23,882 bases of DNA from JBEKYD01 sp049509915 (GTDB lineage: Bacteria; Acidobacteriota; Terriglobia; Bryobacterales; Bryobacteraceae). The notes beneath the pieces are model-generated. The model did no database searches. It had not been told where the DNA came from and worked only from the letters and a program-made list of their open reading frames with translations. The position numbers and the translations under genes are program-made. Positions 1 through 8,396 of the stretch are shown piece after piece. The stretch lies in the NCBI GenBank assembly GCA_049509915.1, contig JBEKZL010000199.1, forward strand, positions 1 through 23,882. The letters run 5' to 3'. Numbering within the stretch: the first letter of the stretch is position 1; the number at the start of each line of letters is the position of its first letter.

Positions 1-290
1 TCCTTCCAGGTGGCGCCTTCGGCGGCGAGCAGGCGGGTGATGTTATGGAAAGTGCGGCGGCACTGGGCGCGGAAGTCGCCGACGTGGAGGGTTTCGCCGT
101 CCGGTCCGATGCTGGCCGTGCCGGAAATCAAGAGCACGGAGACGCGGCCCAGATCCAGGCGCAGGCCGCGTGAGAAGGAGCTGGGCTTCGAGTAGGCGTA
201 GGCCTCGTTCAACACGTCGAGCGCGGTGATTGGCCGCTTGCGAATCCCATCGGCGGCGGAGATGCCCTGCAGAGCTTCGGAGATCGTCAT
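1..290 (-). CDS. RidA/YjgF-family protein, 3' end cut by window edge
   Basis: Partial gene; about 96 N-terminal residues are visible before the left edge. I translated it from ATG at 290-288, which is preceded on the minus strand by a purine-rich GGAAGGGG ribosome binding site. The residues around LLISGTASIGPDGE followed by DFRAQCRRTFHNI match the conserved core of the RidA/YjgF fold (the 'ISGTA' strand and the helix 'Q...TF.NI..LL'). RidA proteins are small trimeric enzymes or binding proteins; the classic member hydrolyses reactive enamine/imine intermediates, but many relatives have other roles. It starts 42 bases after the stop of the upstream CRTAC1-type gene on the same strand, so the two may be co-transcribed. 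The substrate cannot be inferred from the visible half. Confidence 0.8.
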   Translation of the reverse strand, partial: MTISEALQGISAADGIRKRPITALDVLNEAYAYSKPSSFSRGLRLDLGRVSVLLISGTASIGPDGETLHVGDFRAQCRRTFHNITRLLAAEGATWK

Positions 291-332
291 TGCCCCTTCC
301 TTGTACTGTATCAATTTAACCTCCGCCGGGTG

Positions 333-2039
333 CTACTGCGACGGCTCTTTCACGTGGACGATCCGGTTGGCGGCGACGCCGGTCAGGGTCTGGGTAATGC
401 CGCTGGGCCAGCGAATCTCGATGCGGTCGGCGGTGACATCCTTGCCCAGGCCGAAGTGAACCGGACCGGCGCTGGAACTGGCGTAGCCGGCGGCGGTGGA
501 GACCTGGTCGTACTGGATCAGGGACTTGCTTACGACTTTGATACGCGCGCCGATTCCGTTGCGGTTACTGCGCGTGCCTTCGAGCGCGAGCGCCAGCCAA
601 TGGGAATCGCCGGGGCTCTGGTTCATCCAGAGTTCGGCCGGGGCGCCGAGGGCGGACACCACCACGTCGAGGCGGCCATCGCCATCGAAATCGGCGACGG
701 CGCTGCCGCGGTGGCGGGCCGGGGGCCGCACGGCGAGGCCGGCTTCGGCGGTGAGCGCGGCGAAGCTCATACCGCCCAGGTTGCGGAAGACGCTGTTGGG
801 CTGCTCGACGGTGACGCGCGGCGCGGCCTGGAGGGATTGCACGTGGCCGCGGGTGACGAACAGATCCTTCCAGCCGTCGTTATCGAAATCGGCGATGGTG
901 GGGGAGTATCCGGCCATGGGCAAGCTGAGGCGCTCCATGTGGCTCTGCCGGGTGACGTCGTCGAACTCGAGGGTACCCTTGGCGGAGAGGTTGCGGAAGA
1001 TGGGGAAGGTTTCGTCGTCCAGAGCCACCATGGCGATGTCGGGATAGCCGTCGTTATCCAGATCGCGGGCGTCCACGCCCATGCCGGAGATGAACTCGCC
1101 GTTCTCGCGCAGCGCCACGCCGGCTTCAAAGGCGCCTTCCTCCAGGCGCACGTTGCCGCCGGAGGACAGGTTGTGGAAGAACAGGTTGTACACCTTGTCG
1201 CAGGCGATGAAGATATCCATGCGGCCGTCGAGGTCGAAATCCGCCACGCCGATGCCCATTCCTTTGCCGGGGTGCGCGGCGATTCCGGACTCCCGCGAGA
1301 TATCGCGAAACTTACCGTTGCCAAGGTTCAGGAAGACCTGGTTGGGCGAGCGCTTGTAGAACCGCGGATGGCAGTACTCGCGAGTGTCTTTGTAATTGCA
1401 GGCCGGCTCGGTCGAGATATCCCAGCGCAGGTAATTGACCACCACTAAGTCGAGTAACCCATCGTTGTTCAAATCCACCCAGGCGCCACCGACAGACCAG
1501 AGAGGGCCTTCGGCATCGGCGGAACTGGCACCGAGGCCGGCCTTTTCGGTGACGTCGGTGAAGGTGCCGTCGCCGTTGTTGCGATAGAGCGTGTTGTGGT
1601 GAACGCCGCCGACGAAGATGTCCTGGTAGCCGTCGTTGTCGTAGTCGCCGATGGCGACGCCGATGTCGTAGCCGGTGCCGGCCAATCCGGCCTTTTCGGT
1701 GGCATCGGTGAAGCGGCCATGGCCATCGTTGAGGAAGAGGCGGTTGGAGTAGCGCGGCCCGGTCTTCTTCAGCGAGGCGATGTCGGCGCCATTGGTGAAG
1801 AAGATATCCGGATAGCCGTCGTTATTGGCGTCGAAGACGGCGACGCCGCCGGCCATGGTTTCGGGCGCATGTTTCTGGGGCGTCTCGCAGCTATCGAGCT
1901 GAAAGTCGATGGCGCGCCAGCCGAAACGAATCGCGGCCGGAGCGGGCGTCTGGGCCGGGATGAGCCGGGCTAAGAATAGAATCGCAGTGAACAACATGGC
2001 TGCTGCGCCCACGGCCCGTACCGGCAAAATGACCCACAT
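333..2039 (-). CDS. Secreted CRTAC1-family protein (FG-GAP/VCBS repeats + ASPIC/UnbV)
   Basis: A 568-residue protein with a hydrophobic N-terminus (residues 8-29, ending in an AQT cleavage-like site), so probably exported. The body is a string of FG-GAP/VCBS beta-propeller repeats, each with a calcium-loop-like motif of the DxDxDG type: DANNDGYPD, DYDNDGYQD, DLNNDGLLD, DFDLDGRMD, DLDNDGYPD, DFDNDGWKD and DFDGDGRLD. The last 80 or so residues, with NRNGIGARIKV and IRWPSG, are the ASPIC/UnbV domain typical of CRTAC1-like proteins, which acidobacteria carry in large numbers. The family is extracellular and presumably adhesive or carbohydrate-binding; the exact role is unknown. It lies downstream of a receptor gene that ends in its own terminator, and just upstream of the RidA-like gene. 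There is no strong ribosome binding site before ATG 2039; an internal ATG at the hydrophobic stretch is an alternative start. Confidence 0.88.
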   Translation of the reverse strand: MWVILPVRAVGAAAMLFTAILFLARLIPAQTPAPAAIRFGWRAIDFQLDSCETPQKHAPETMAGGVAVFDANNDGYPDIFFTNGADIASLKKTGPRYSNRLFLNDGHGRFTDATEKAGLAGTGYDIGVAIGDYDNDGYQDIFVGGVHHNTLYRNNGDGTFTDVTEKAGLGASSADAEGPLWSVGGAWVDLNNDGLLDLVVVNYLRWDISTEPACNYKDTREYCHPRFYKRSPNQVFLNLGNGKFRDISRESGIAAHPGKGMGIGVADFDLDGRMDIFIACDKVYNLFFHNLSSGGNVRLEEGAFEAGVALRENGEFISGMGVDARDLDNDGYPDIAMVALDDETFPIFRNLSAKGTLEFDDVTRQSHMERLSLPMAGYSPTIADFDNDGWKDLFVTRGHVQSLQAAPRVTVEQPNSVFRNLGGMSFAALTAEAGLAVRPPARHRGSAVADFDGDGRLDVVVSALGAPAELWMNQSPGDSHWLALALEGTRSNRNGIGARIKVVSKSLIQYDQVSTAAGYASSSAGPVHFGLGKDVTADRIEIRWPSGITQTLTGVAANRIVHVKEPSQ

Positions 2040-2118
2040 GGTCTTAAGTTAGCAGGGGGTCACCAATTTCGCAGTAGAGGAGAGAAGGAATCCCGGGGAA
2101 AAGGATCAACAAGAAACC

Positions 2119-2154
2119 GTGAGCGGCCCGGCAAGATTTCTCCGGGCCGCTCAC
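2119..2154 (-). terminator. Intrinsic terminator of the TonB-dependent receptor gene
   Basis: A perfect 13-bp stem (GTGAGCGGCCCGG at 2119-2131 pairing with 2142-2154) with a 10-nt loop, 16 bases past the receptor stop codon. Read on the minus strand it is followed by the T-rich run GGTTTCTTGTTG. It separates the receptor from the CRTAC1-type gene that follows. Confidence 0.8.
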
Positions 2155-2169
2155 GTGGGGTTGACGAAG

Positions 2170-5100
2170 TTAGAACAACAGCTTCAGTCCGAACTGAACG
2201 TGCCGTTCGGTACCGGCCAGGGTGCTGGTGACCTTGCCAAAGTTTGAGTCACTCAAGCCACTGTCCGGGGTTCCGAACTGAGGCGTGTTGAAGAGGTTGA
2301 AGAACTCACTCCGGAACTGAATTCTGACCCGCTCGGTGAATGGGAAATCCTTGGCGATGGTGAAGTCGACATTCTTGAGCGCGGGCCCGTAGTTGGTGTT
2401 GTCGCCGAGATTGCCCTCGGTGAGCGGAGCCGGCGCGGTGAAGTTCGAAGTGTTGAACCACTCCGATGGCGTGCGGCCTCCGGAAGGGGCTGCGTTGGGG
2501 TTGGCACCCGAAACCAACTCGGGGAAGCAACCGGCCCAGACGCCCTGGCAGCCGCTGGCGCTGACTGTGTACGGCTGGCCGGAGTGCAGCGAGACGATGG
2601 TGTTGAGCTGCCAATGGCCCACGATCAGGTCCGCGGCCTTGCTCATGCTGTTGCCGAACTGCTTGCCGCGGCCAAAGGGAAGGTCGTAAGTCAAGCCGGT
2701 GGTGAAGTTCTCGCGGATGTCCCACGCGGCGCTGGAATAATCCAGATTGTAGTCGACGTTGCTTCATGGCCTCGTATTTGCCGAAACCGAAGCTCGATGT
2801 CCCCGAAATACTGCCGATATCGGGATACAGGCGGAGGGCGTTGCAGTTGATGCTCGCATTCAGTGTGGCCAAGTTCGGGCAAGGGTTATCGTCGGGCTGG
2901 AAAAGCTGGTGCGACGAGTGGTTGCCTTGGTAGCCGACTTCGAGGGCCATACTGTGCCCCAAATCCTGCTGCACGGCGACGTTCCACTTCTGCACCATGG
3001 GGTTACGGAAGTCCTCCGCCACTTCGCGGAACTGCAGCGAGCTGACGGGATAGGTGGTGAACACGGTGGTGGGATAGCCAACGGAAATTCCACCGGTTGC
3101 CGCTCCGTTCGCAAAGTACGGATCCGGGGCGAACGAGCTGACGCCCGCTGGACGGTTCAGTTGCGGAGATTCGTTGAAGGGCGCCGACTCGCCACGGTTG
3201 GGATTGCCGCCCTGCTGTTCCTCGCCGCCGTAGAAGATACCGTAGGCGGCGCGGATCACAGTCCTGGGCTTTATGTTATAGGCGAAACCCAGGCGCGGGC
3301 CGATATCGTGTTTGTCCCACGGGATGAGGTATTTGGAAACACAGCCGCGGCACACCGTAACATTCGGGAAATCGGCTGGGAAGGTGACGCCGCCGAAGGT
3401 GTACGGAGTGTTGAAATTCGGAGGCAGCGGTGCATTCTCGCTCGGGCCCTTGGGAATTTGGAGGGTCAGCGTATCGATGTCGAAATTGGACTGGCGTCCG
3501 AAGGATTCACCGATGGGCGACCACAGTTCGTAGCGAAGGCCGTAATTGATGGTTAGTTTTGGTGTGACCTTCCAGTCGTCCTGGGCATAGAAGTCGAAGG
3601 ACTGGCGCTTGGAAGAGACGAAGTTGGTGGTCGAGATCTGCCCGTTGTCGATGGCGCCCAGCAGGAAAGATGCGATGTCGTCGCCGGTATCGGCGGAGAG
3701 CGTGCCGTTCTTGCCGGTATCGGAAGCGTTGGACGGGAATGCGGTTTCGGTGCGGGCGAAGTTCATTTCGCCGTGCGGATAAGGGACCTGGAAGAAGGGG
3801 AACCCGATGGGCTTGCCCTCGGCGCCGAATTTGAACGCGTGACTACCTTTGCTGATGGCTACGTTCTGGATAAAGTCGTAGACGTTGCTATATTCGGTAG
3901 TCGGCAGCCAGTCGTTAGCACCTACTTGGCTGTATTTGTCCATTCCAAACTGCGGAAGGCCGCCGTTGTTGGTGGTAGTGGGATCGTAACCGCCGATGCC
4001 GATTGCCTTGAATTCGTCGGTGTTGGCGTTGCCCTGCACGCGGGAGGTGACCAGGCGGCTGTAGGCAATGCGGGTTTCGGAAATGAACGTGGGAGACCAG
4101 ATACGGGTATAGCCGATCTGAGCGTTACGGCCAAGGTCCTCTTCGCTGACGCCGTAGAAATTGCCGCCGTCGAGCGCGCCCTGAAATGGGGGGGTATTGG
4201 TCTTGTTGCTGTCGGACCAACTGATACTGCCGAAAAGGCTGTTCTTATCGTCGATCCGGTAGTCCACGCGACCGTCACCCTGGTCGGTCCTGAGGCCTCC
4301 GGCGGTGAGGGCGTAATAGTCGTTCTGGGGATAGTTTCCGGCAATAACCGGCTGATTTGGCGCCGGATAGAGAGAGGCAATCTTGGCACCCGCCGGGTCC
4401 ATAAGAGCGGTGGGAATCGTGTTGTTGGGGAAGGGTTGGCGCGTACACACAGTGCCCGCGGCGTTGCAGGAAGTGGATGCCGGGTTGTAGATCTCGTTCT
4501 GCATGATGGACGAGCCGGTCACCGGGTCGGTGCCGATCTGCGTGCCCAGCAGCCCGGAGAAGTTACCCGTCACTTCGGCGGGCGTGGGAATCGTTTCATA
4601 CTGGCCGTATCCCAGGTTTTGCACTACGCCGCCGGCGGTTCCGATCTTGGTGCCCTGATAATCGCCGAAAATAAACAGCCGGTTCTTGACGATCGGTCCG
4701 CCGGCACTGCCGCCGAACTGATTCTGCTTCACCGGAGGACGTCCGACGCCAGCCAGGTTATTTTCCCAGCGGTTGGCGTTCAGGTCGGTGTTCTGCAGGA
4801 ACTCGAACAGGGTACCGTGCAGGCCATTGGTGCCGGCTTTGATGGTGACTTCGATGACGCCGCCCGCGGCGCGGCCGTACTCGGCGTTGTACCCGTTGGT
4901 CAACACGCGCATTTCACCGATGGCGTCGAGCGACGGCCCGATCACGTACGATGTTTGGTTGATGAAGTCGATGTCGTTGACGTTGTTATCGACACCGTTC
5001 AACAGGAAGTTATTCTCACCGGTGGAACGAACGCCGTTGGCGGAGAAACCGCCGTTCTGGGCGTCGCGGGCACCGGGTTCAGCGGTCAGGACGCCGGGCG

Positions 5101-5578
5101 AGAGCCGGGCGAGGTAGGCGAATACGCGCTGGCCGCCCATTGGCAACTGATTGACTTCGGCCGCGTTCAGGGCCGCGCCCTGGGTGGTGTTTTCGGTCTG
5201 CAGTAGCGCCGCCTGAGTCGACACTTCAATCGACTCGGTAACATTACCGACCGCCAGGGTCAGATTAACGCCGATGCGGTCGCCGGCCGTGACTACGACG
5301 TTCGCCTGTTCAACGCGACGGAACCCTTGGGCTTCCGCCGCGACGGTATAGATCCCAGGTTTCAGCGCGGGACGAACGTATTCCCCGGCTGAGCTGGTAG
5401 TCACCACGTAACTCAGGTTCGTGGCGGTTTCCGTAATGGTGACTTTAGCGTTAGGCACGGCGAGACCGGACGGGTCGGTGACGGTGCCAGCGACCGTACC
5501 AAGGTCTCGTTGAGCAAAGACGGCGACTGTGAGGAACAGTCCTAGTAGTACTCCTCTAATGCATGCTACGTGGTGCAT
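2170..5578 (-). pseudogene. Oar-like TonB-dependent receptor, frame-broken with a likely internal deletion
   Basis: The gene begins with a signal peptide (residues 1-22, VAVFAQ), then a carboxypeptidase-regulatory-like domain (about 25-105), a plug (about 115-250; LPMGGQ, NNFLLNGVDNN, AEYGRAAGGVIEV) and a long outer-membrane barrel. In the start frame it is open to 2306. Homology stops at residue 939 (YEAMK, codon at 2764-2762) and resumes one frame over at 2760 (NVDYNLDYSSAAWDIREN...YDLPFGRGK), continuing to the canonical C-terminus FGLKLLF and the stop at 2170. In relatives roughly 40 residues of barrel strand separate these two points, so the lesion looks like a deletion of 3n+2 bases rather than one miscalled base. 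Such receptors are thought to import large substrates across the outer membrane with TonB energy. The gene has a consensus promoter and its own terminator. An assembly error cannot be excluded. Confidence 0.85.
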
Positions 5579-5649
5579 GGTCTACCCCCAATTCGATATA
5601 CTTCCCGGCACGCTCAAGACGTGGCACCGGTGTAATCGCTTTCATTGAG

Positions 5650-5678
5650 ATATTATGGCCAGTGCAATCTCAAGTCAA
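5650..5678 (-). promoter_or_regulatory. Sigma70-type promoter of the broken receptor gene
   Basis: On the minus strand TTGACT (5678-5673) and TAATAT (5655-5650) are separated by exactly 17 bases. Transcription would start near 5643, giving a leader of about 65 nt before ATG 5578. A GGGGG run lies a few bases before the ATG and may serve as the ribosome binding site. Confidence 0.7.
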
Positions 5679-5807
5679 GAACTTTCTCGATTTTTCTTAA
5701 TTGTTTTCTACTACAACGGCAGCCGTGGGCTCTTGGCGCGGGATGCGACTGATCCGTTGGGGAAAGGCTCGCGGGCCAAGCTGAGTCCCGCTGGCGGAGC
5801 GACATGC

Positions 5808-5836
5808 AAAAACACCGGCGACAACAGAGCGCCGGT
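5808..5836 (-). terminator. Intrinsic terminator after the DUF1501-like two-gene unit
   Basis: On the minus strand ACCGGCG, a 9-nt loop and CGCCGGT form a 7-bp stem (5836-5814), followed by G and five Ts (5812-5808). It lies about 45 bases past the stop of the 402-residue gene. The rest of 5579-5880 holds the receptor promoter and no gene that I can support. Confidence 0.7.
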
Positions 5837-5879
5837 CTGGCAAGAGGCAGGCGCAACCCCCTGCCCAATCAAGTATCCC

Positions 5880-7088
5880 TCAACCGGCGTTTTGCAACCA
5901 ATTCACCAGGAAACTGGTGAGATCGCCGCTGGCGATGGGGCCGATCAGCGCGGCCAATCCGGCCACTGCATCCTTTGGTCCCAACGCCAACAGACGCGGC
6001 GAGTCGGCACACATAAATAGAGTTAAGGCGTGATCGCGATAGCAGGCCTGGCGCTGGGCCGAATAGTAGACGTATTGCGAAAGTTCCTGGGCATCGATGA
6101 GCGAGCCGGCCCGGTCGTCCTCATCGGGAGTGGGGTTGTTACGATGCTGGTCTTCGAACAGAACGTTGCTTGAAAAGGGTTTGAGCTTAGGACGGATGCC
6201 GAAACCTGCCACCAGCATTTGCGGCTTGGCCTGTATGAGGGCTTCGGCGGCGCCCCACTCGGCGAAGGAATTATTGAAGACGAGCGAGCCGTTGCCGCTG
6301 AGCAGAAGCTTGCGGATGAACTCGCGCACGCGAGGGCGATCGCCGAGACCCGGCCCGAGTAACCCGGAAAGGTCCAGCTTGCTCAGGTCTTCGGTGGTCT
6401 GGTCGGCCGACTTCAAATCGCGCGGAATGGCGTTGAGATGGCTGAGGAAGATGCGGCGCACGGCCGCGAGCGCGTCCCAGGACATGGACACCGCGCCCGG
6501 ACCGGCGGAGGCGGAAAAGCGAGGCGCGCACTCGACGATCCAGGTTCCTTCGATTTCCTCCATGCCGGCGGGCAAGGGGCGCCGGGCGAGGGCGGCCACC
6601 ATGGATTTCTCCCATCCGCGGGGCGGCTCGGCCAGCGCCAGCCATTTGCCGTGCGGCGCCAGTTGGGGCCACAGTTCGCTGGCGATGGGAAGACCAGCGG
6701 GCAGGCTCAAAATGAGCAGGCGCGGAATCCGTTCGAAGGGAATCCGGCCGGCGGTTGCCTCTTCGATGCGGGCGAAGACCTTGGTCACTTCCGCGCGCCA
6801 TTCCGGATAGCGCGGCGAGCGCGCCAGCAGGCCGGCCTCTTGCATGTTGATGCCCACGCTCTGGGGCTGCCACTTGGGCAGTTCCATGCGGTCCTCGATG
6901 GCGAGGAGGGGCGCAAACAGTTTCTTGAATTCGGGCGGGTTCAGCGCCGCCAGCCAGTCGAGCTCCGCCTTAACGACGCGCTGCGCGGAGGGAAACAGGA
7001 AATCCCATTGTTGAAACTGCTCGTTGAGGGAGGGAACGAAGGTCCGCGGCAGTCGCGACAGCAGGTCTTTATAAGCCGCGGGGTCCAT
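5880..7088 (-). CDS. Unrecognised 402-residue protein, partner of a DUF1501-like protein
   Basis: I do not recognise a family. The protein starts MDPAAYKDLL, has no signal peptide or membrane segment, and looks like a soluble alpha/beta protein rich in Leu, Ala and Pro. Visible segments include LPRLLILSLPAGLPIASELW-like strands (about residues 140-165) and a GNGSLVFNNSFAEWGAAEAL stretch around residue 265. It begins 15 bases after the stop of the upstream Tat-exported phosphatase-like gene, and a terminator follows it, so the two genes almost certainly form one transcript. The reading frame is well supported: it is long, it has codon structure, and the opposite-strand ORFs over it look like GC shadows. 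A job linked to the upstream protein, for example cytoplasmic partner or chaperone, is only inference from position. Confidence 0.75.
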   Translation of the reverse strand: MDPAAYKDLLSRLPRTFVPSLNEQFQQWDFLFPSAQRVVKAELDWLAALNPPEFKKLFAPLLAIEDRMELPKWQPQSVGINMQEAGLLARSPRYPEWRAEVTKVFARIEEATAGRIPFERIPRLLILSLPAGLPIASELWPQLAPHGKWLALAEPPRGWEKSMVAALARRPLPAGMEEIEGTWIVECAPRFSASAGPGAVSMSWDALAAVRRIFLSHLNAIPRDLKSADQTTEDLSKLDLSGLLGPGLGDRPRVREFIRKLLLSGNGSLVFNNSFAEWGAAEALIQAKPQMLVAGFGIRPKLKPFSSNVLFEDQHRNNPTPDEDDRAGSLIDAQELSQYVYYSAQRQACYRDHALTLFMCADSPRLLALGPKDAVAGLAALIGPIASGDLTSFLVNWLQNAG

Positions 7089-7103
7089 TTTGGCCGCGCC
7101 CGT

Positions 7104-8216
7104 TCAGGCGGCGAACTCCGGCAAAAGGCGGCCGACCGATTTCTCGCACTCGACGCCCATCCAGGAGCCGATGGTGGGGGCCATGTCCACCTGTCGAATG
7201 GTGGTGGGGACGATTTGCGGCTTGCGCACGGCGGCGCCCAGCACCATGCTCCAGGCCATGCGGCATGATTCGGTGTCGGTGCGGTGATTGAAGAAGCCGT
7301 TGCTGCTGGAACCGTCCGGATCGCGACCGAATTCGTTCATGATGATCAAGGTGGTGGTAGCTTTCAATTCGGGGCGCGACTGGATGAACTGCCATAACCG
7401 GTAGCAGAGCGAATCCGAGCGCCGGATGCCGCCGAGGTAGAGGGAGTAAGAACCGGAGTGGGCCACTTCCATTTCGGAAAAGTTCATCATTAGCATGGAC
7501 GGGGCCAGACGGTCGAGCACCTCGCGCGCCACCAGGAACGTCAACTCGTCGCCACTGGTGGGAGCACTGGGACCGTGGATGAAATTGGAAATTGCGGTGA
7601 GGAAAGTCTGTTTGACTTGCGGGTCCTGAAAGGACGAGGCCGAAGGGACTCCCCAGCCGATGCGTTCATAATCGGTTTCCATGACGGAGCGCATCTCCTC
7701 GAGAATCTGGTCGCGCTCCAGTTTTCCGCGCTGCGTCTGCCCCTTGATGATTCGCTCCACCGCTTCCACCAGGAGCTGCTTGGAGAGAATGACGTTGACG
7801 CCGGGGCTGATGTTGGCGGTGAGTTGCTTATTGCTTGTGACAACCCAGGTTTCGTTCGGCCCGGTGTGCCGCTGCGACTGCAGGTAGTGAAACAGGGTCG
7901 GGCGGGTAGGCTTCTGCGATCCCCAATCGTCGACGTGCTCCCACGACCCGGTGAGGACGCTGGAGATGGTGTTGAAGTGCGAAGTGACGCCTTCGTTGGC
8001 GGTATAGGGATAAAAAAGGGATTGGGGCAGCAAGTCGTTCAGCAAATGAGGGATGTTAGCGGCGCCCTGTTCGGAAAAGCTCTCCTGGCGGCGGATGCCG
8101 CCGATCGTGACCAGCACGAGTCGTTTGCCGGATCCGAGGGGCCGCGCCCGCGCTACGCCCGCCAGCCTTGCCGCCACGGCGGCTGGTATCAGTTGCAACA
8201 CCGTTCGACGTGTCAT
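7104..8216 (-). CDS. Tat-exported DUF1501/alkaline-phosphatase-superfamily-like protein
   Basis: A 370-residue protein. The N-terminus MTRRTVLQLIPAAVAARLAG has a twin-arginine motif and a hydrophobic stretch, so export by Tat (or anchoring) is likely. The core begins KRLVLVTIGGIRRQESF and continues with ...NTISSVLTGSWEHVDDWG; a late segment MNEFGRDPDGSSSNGFFNHR resembles the EFGR...DH(W) region of DUF1501 proteins, which belong to the alkaline phosphatase/sulfatase fold. Classic metal-binding residues are not all obvious, so activity is uncertain. The start is supported by AAGGAGG about 10 bases upstream of ATG 8216. It is the first gene of a two-gene unit with the unrecognised 402-residue protein. 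A divergent sulfatase-like protein is the main alternative. Confidence 0.7.
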   Translation of the reverse strand: MTRRTVLQLIPAAVAARLAGVARARPLGSGKRLVLVTIGGIRRQESFSEQGAANIPHLLNDLLPQSLFYPYTANEGVTSHFNTISSVLTGSWEHVDDWGSQKPTRPTLFHYLQSQRHTGPNETWVVTSNKQLTANISPGVNVILSKQLLVEAVERIIKGQTQRGKLERDQILEEMRSVMETDYERIGWGVPSASSFQDPQVKQTFLTAISNFIHGPSAPTSGDELTFLVAREVLDRLAPSMLMMNFSEMEVAHSGSYSLYLGGIRRSDSLCYRLWQFIQSRPELKATTTLIIMNEFGRDPDGSSSNGFFNHRTDTESCRMAWSMVLGAAVRKPQIVPTTIRQVDMAPTIGSWMGVECEKSVGRLLPEFAA

Positions 8217-8369
8217 GGGAACAAGGCCTCCTTCTTCAGCCAGTTTACACCCGCCGCGGAGCAGACCAGCGGGAGGTCGAGCGGCGGCAGCTCAGGTCAA
8301 GATGGTTCGCTACTCCTTTCTCGTGGGGCTCTTTCATCCCCGACTGCACGCCGGTCTATCCCGAAGCTT

Positions 8370-8396
8370 GCGTCTCCCTTACGGTCGCGGCTCGGA
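8370..8396. repeat. Candidate dispersed repeat supplying the end of the oxidoreductase gene
   Basis: On the minus strand this reads CGAGCCGCGACCGTAAGGGA and onward. The TAA of the oxidoreductase gene (8381-8379) lies inside it, so the C-terminal SEPRP is encoded by repeat sequence. I recall, unverified, that the string CGCGACCGTAAGGGAG recurs in Solibacter-type genomes. A weaker relative (CGCGATCGCCAGGGAGCGG) is at 22611-22629. Confidence 0.4.

Noticed and set aside
330..1448. 372-residue open frame on the plus strand opposite the CRTAC1-type gene
   Set aside because: It mirrors the GC-rich FG-GAP gene, is low-complexity (Gly/Ala/Val/Asp/His) and has no recognisable domain; it is an antisense shadow.
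2306..2760. C-terminal 150 or so residues of the long receptor frame as real protein
   Set aside because: After YEAMKQ it is Arg/Gln/His-rich off-frame sequence; the true C-terminus is in the neighbouring frame ending at 2170.
3773..5206. 477-residue open frame on the plus strand opposite the receptor
   Set aside because: The receptor reading has a signal peptide, a carboxypeptidase-like domain and a plug; the antisense frame has none and is a composition effect.
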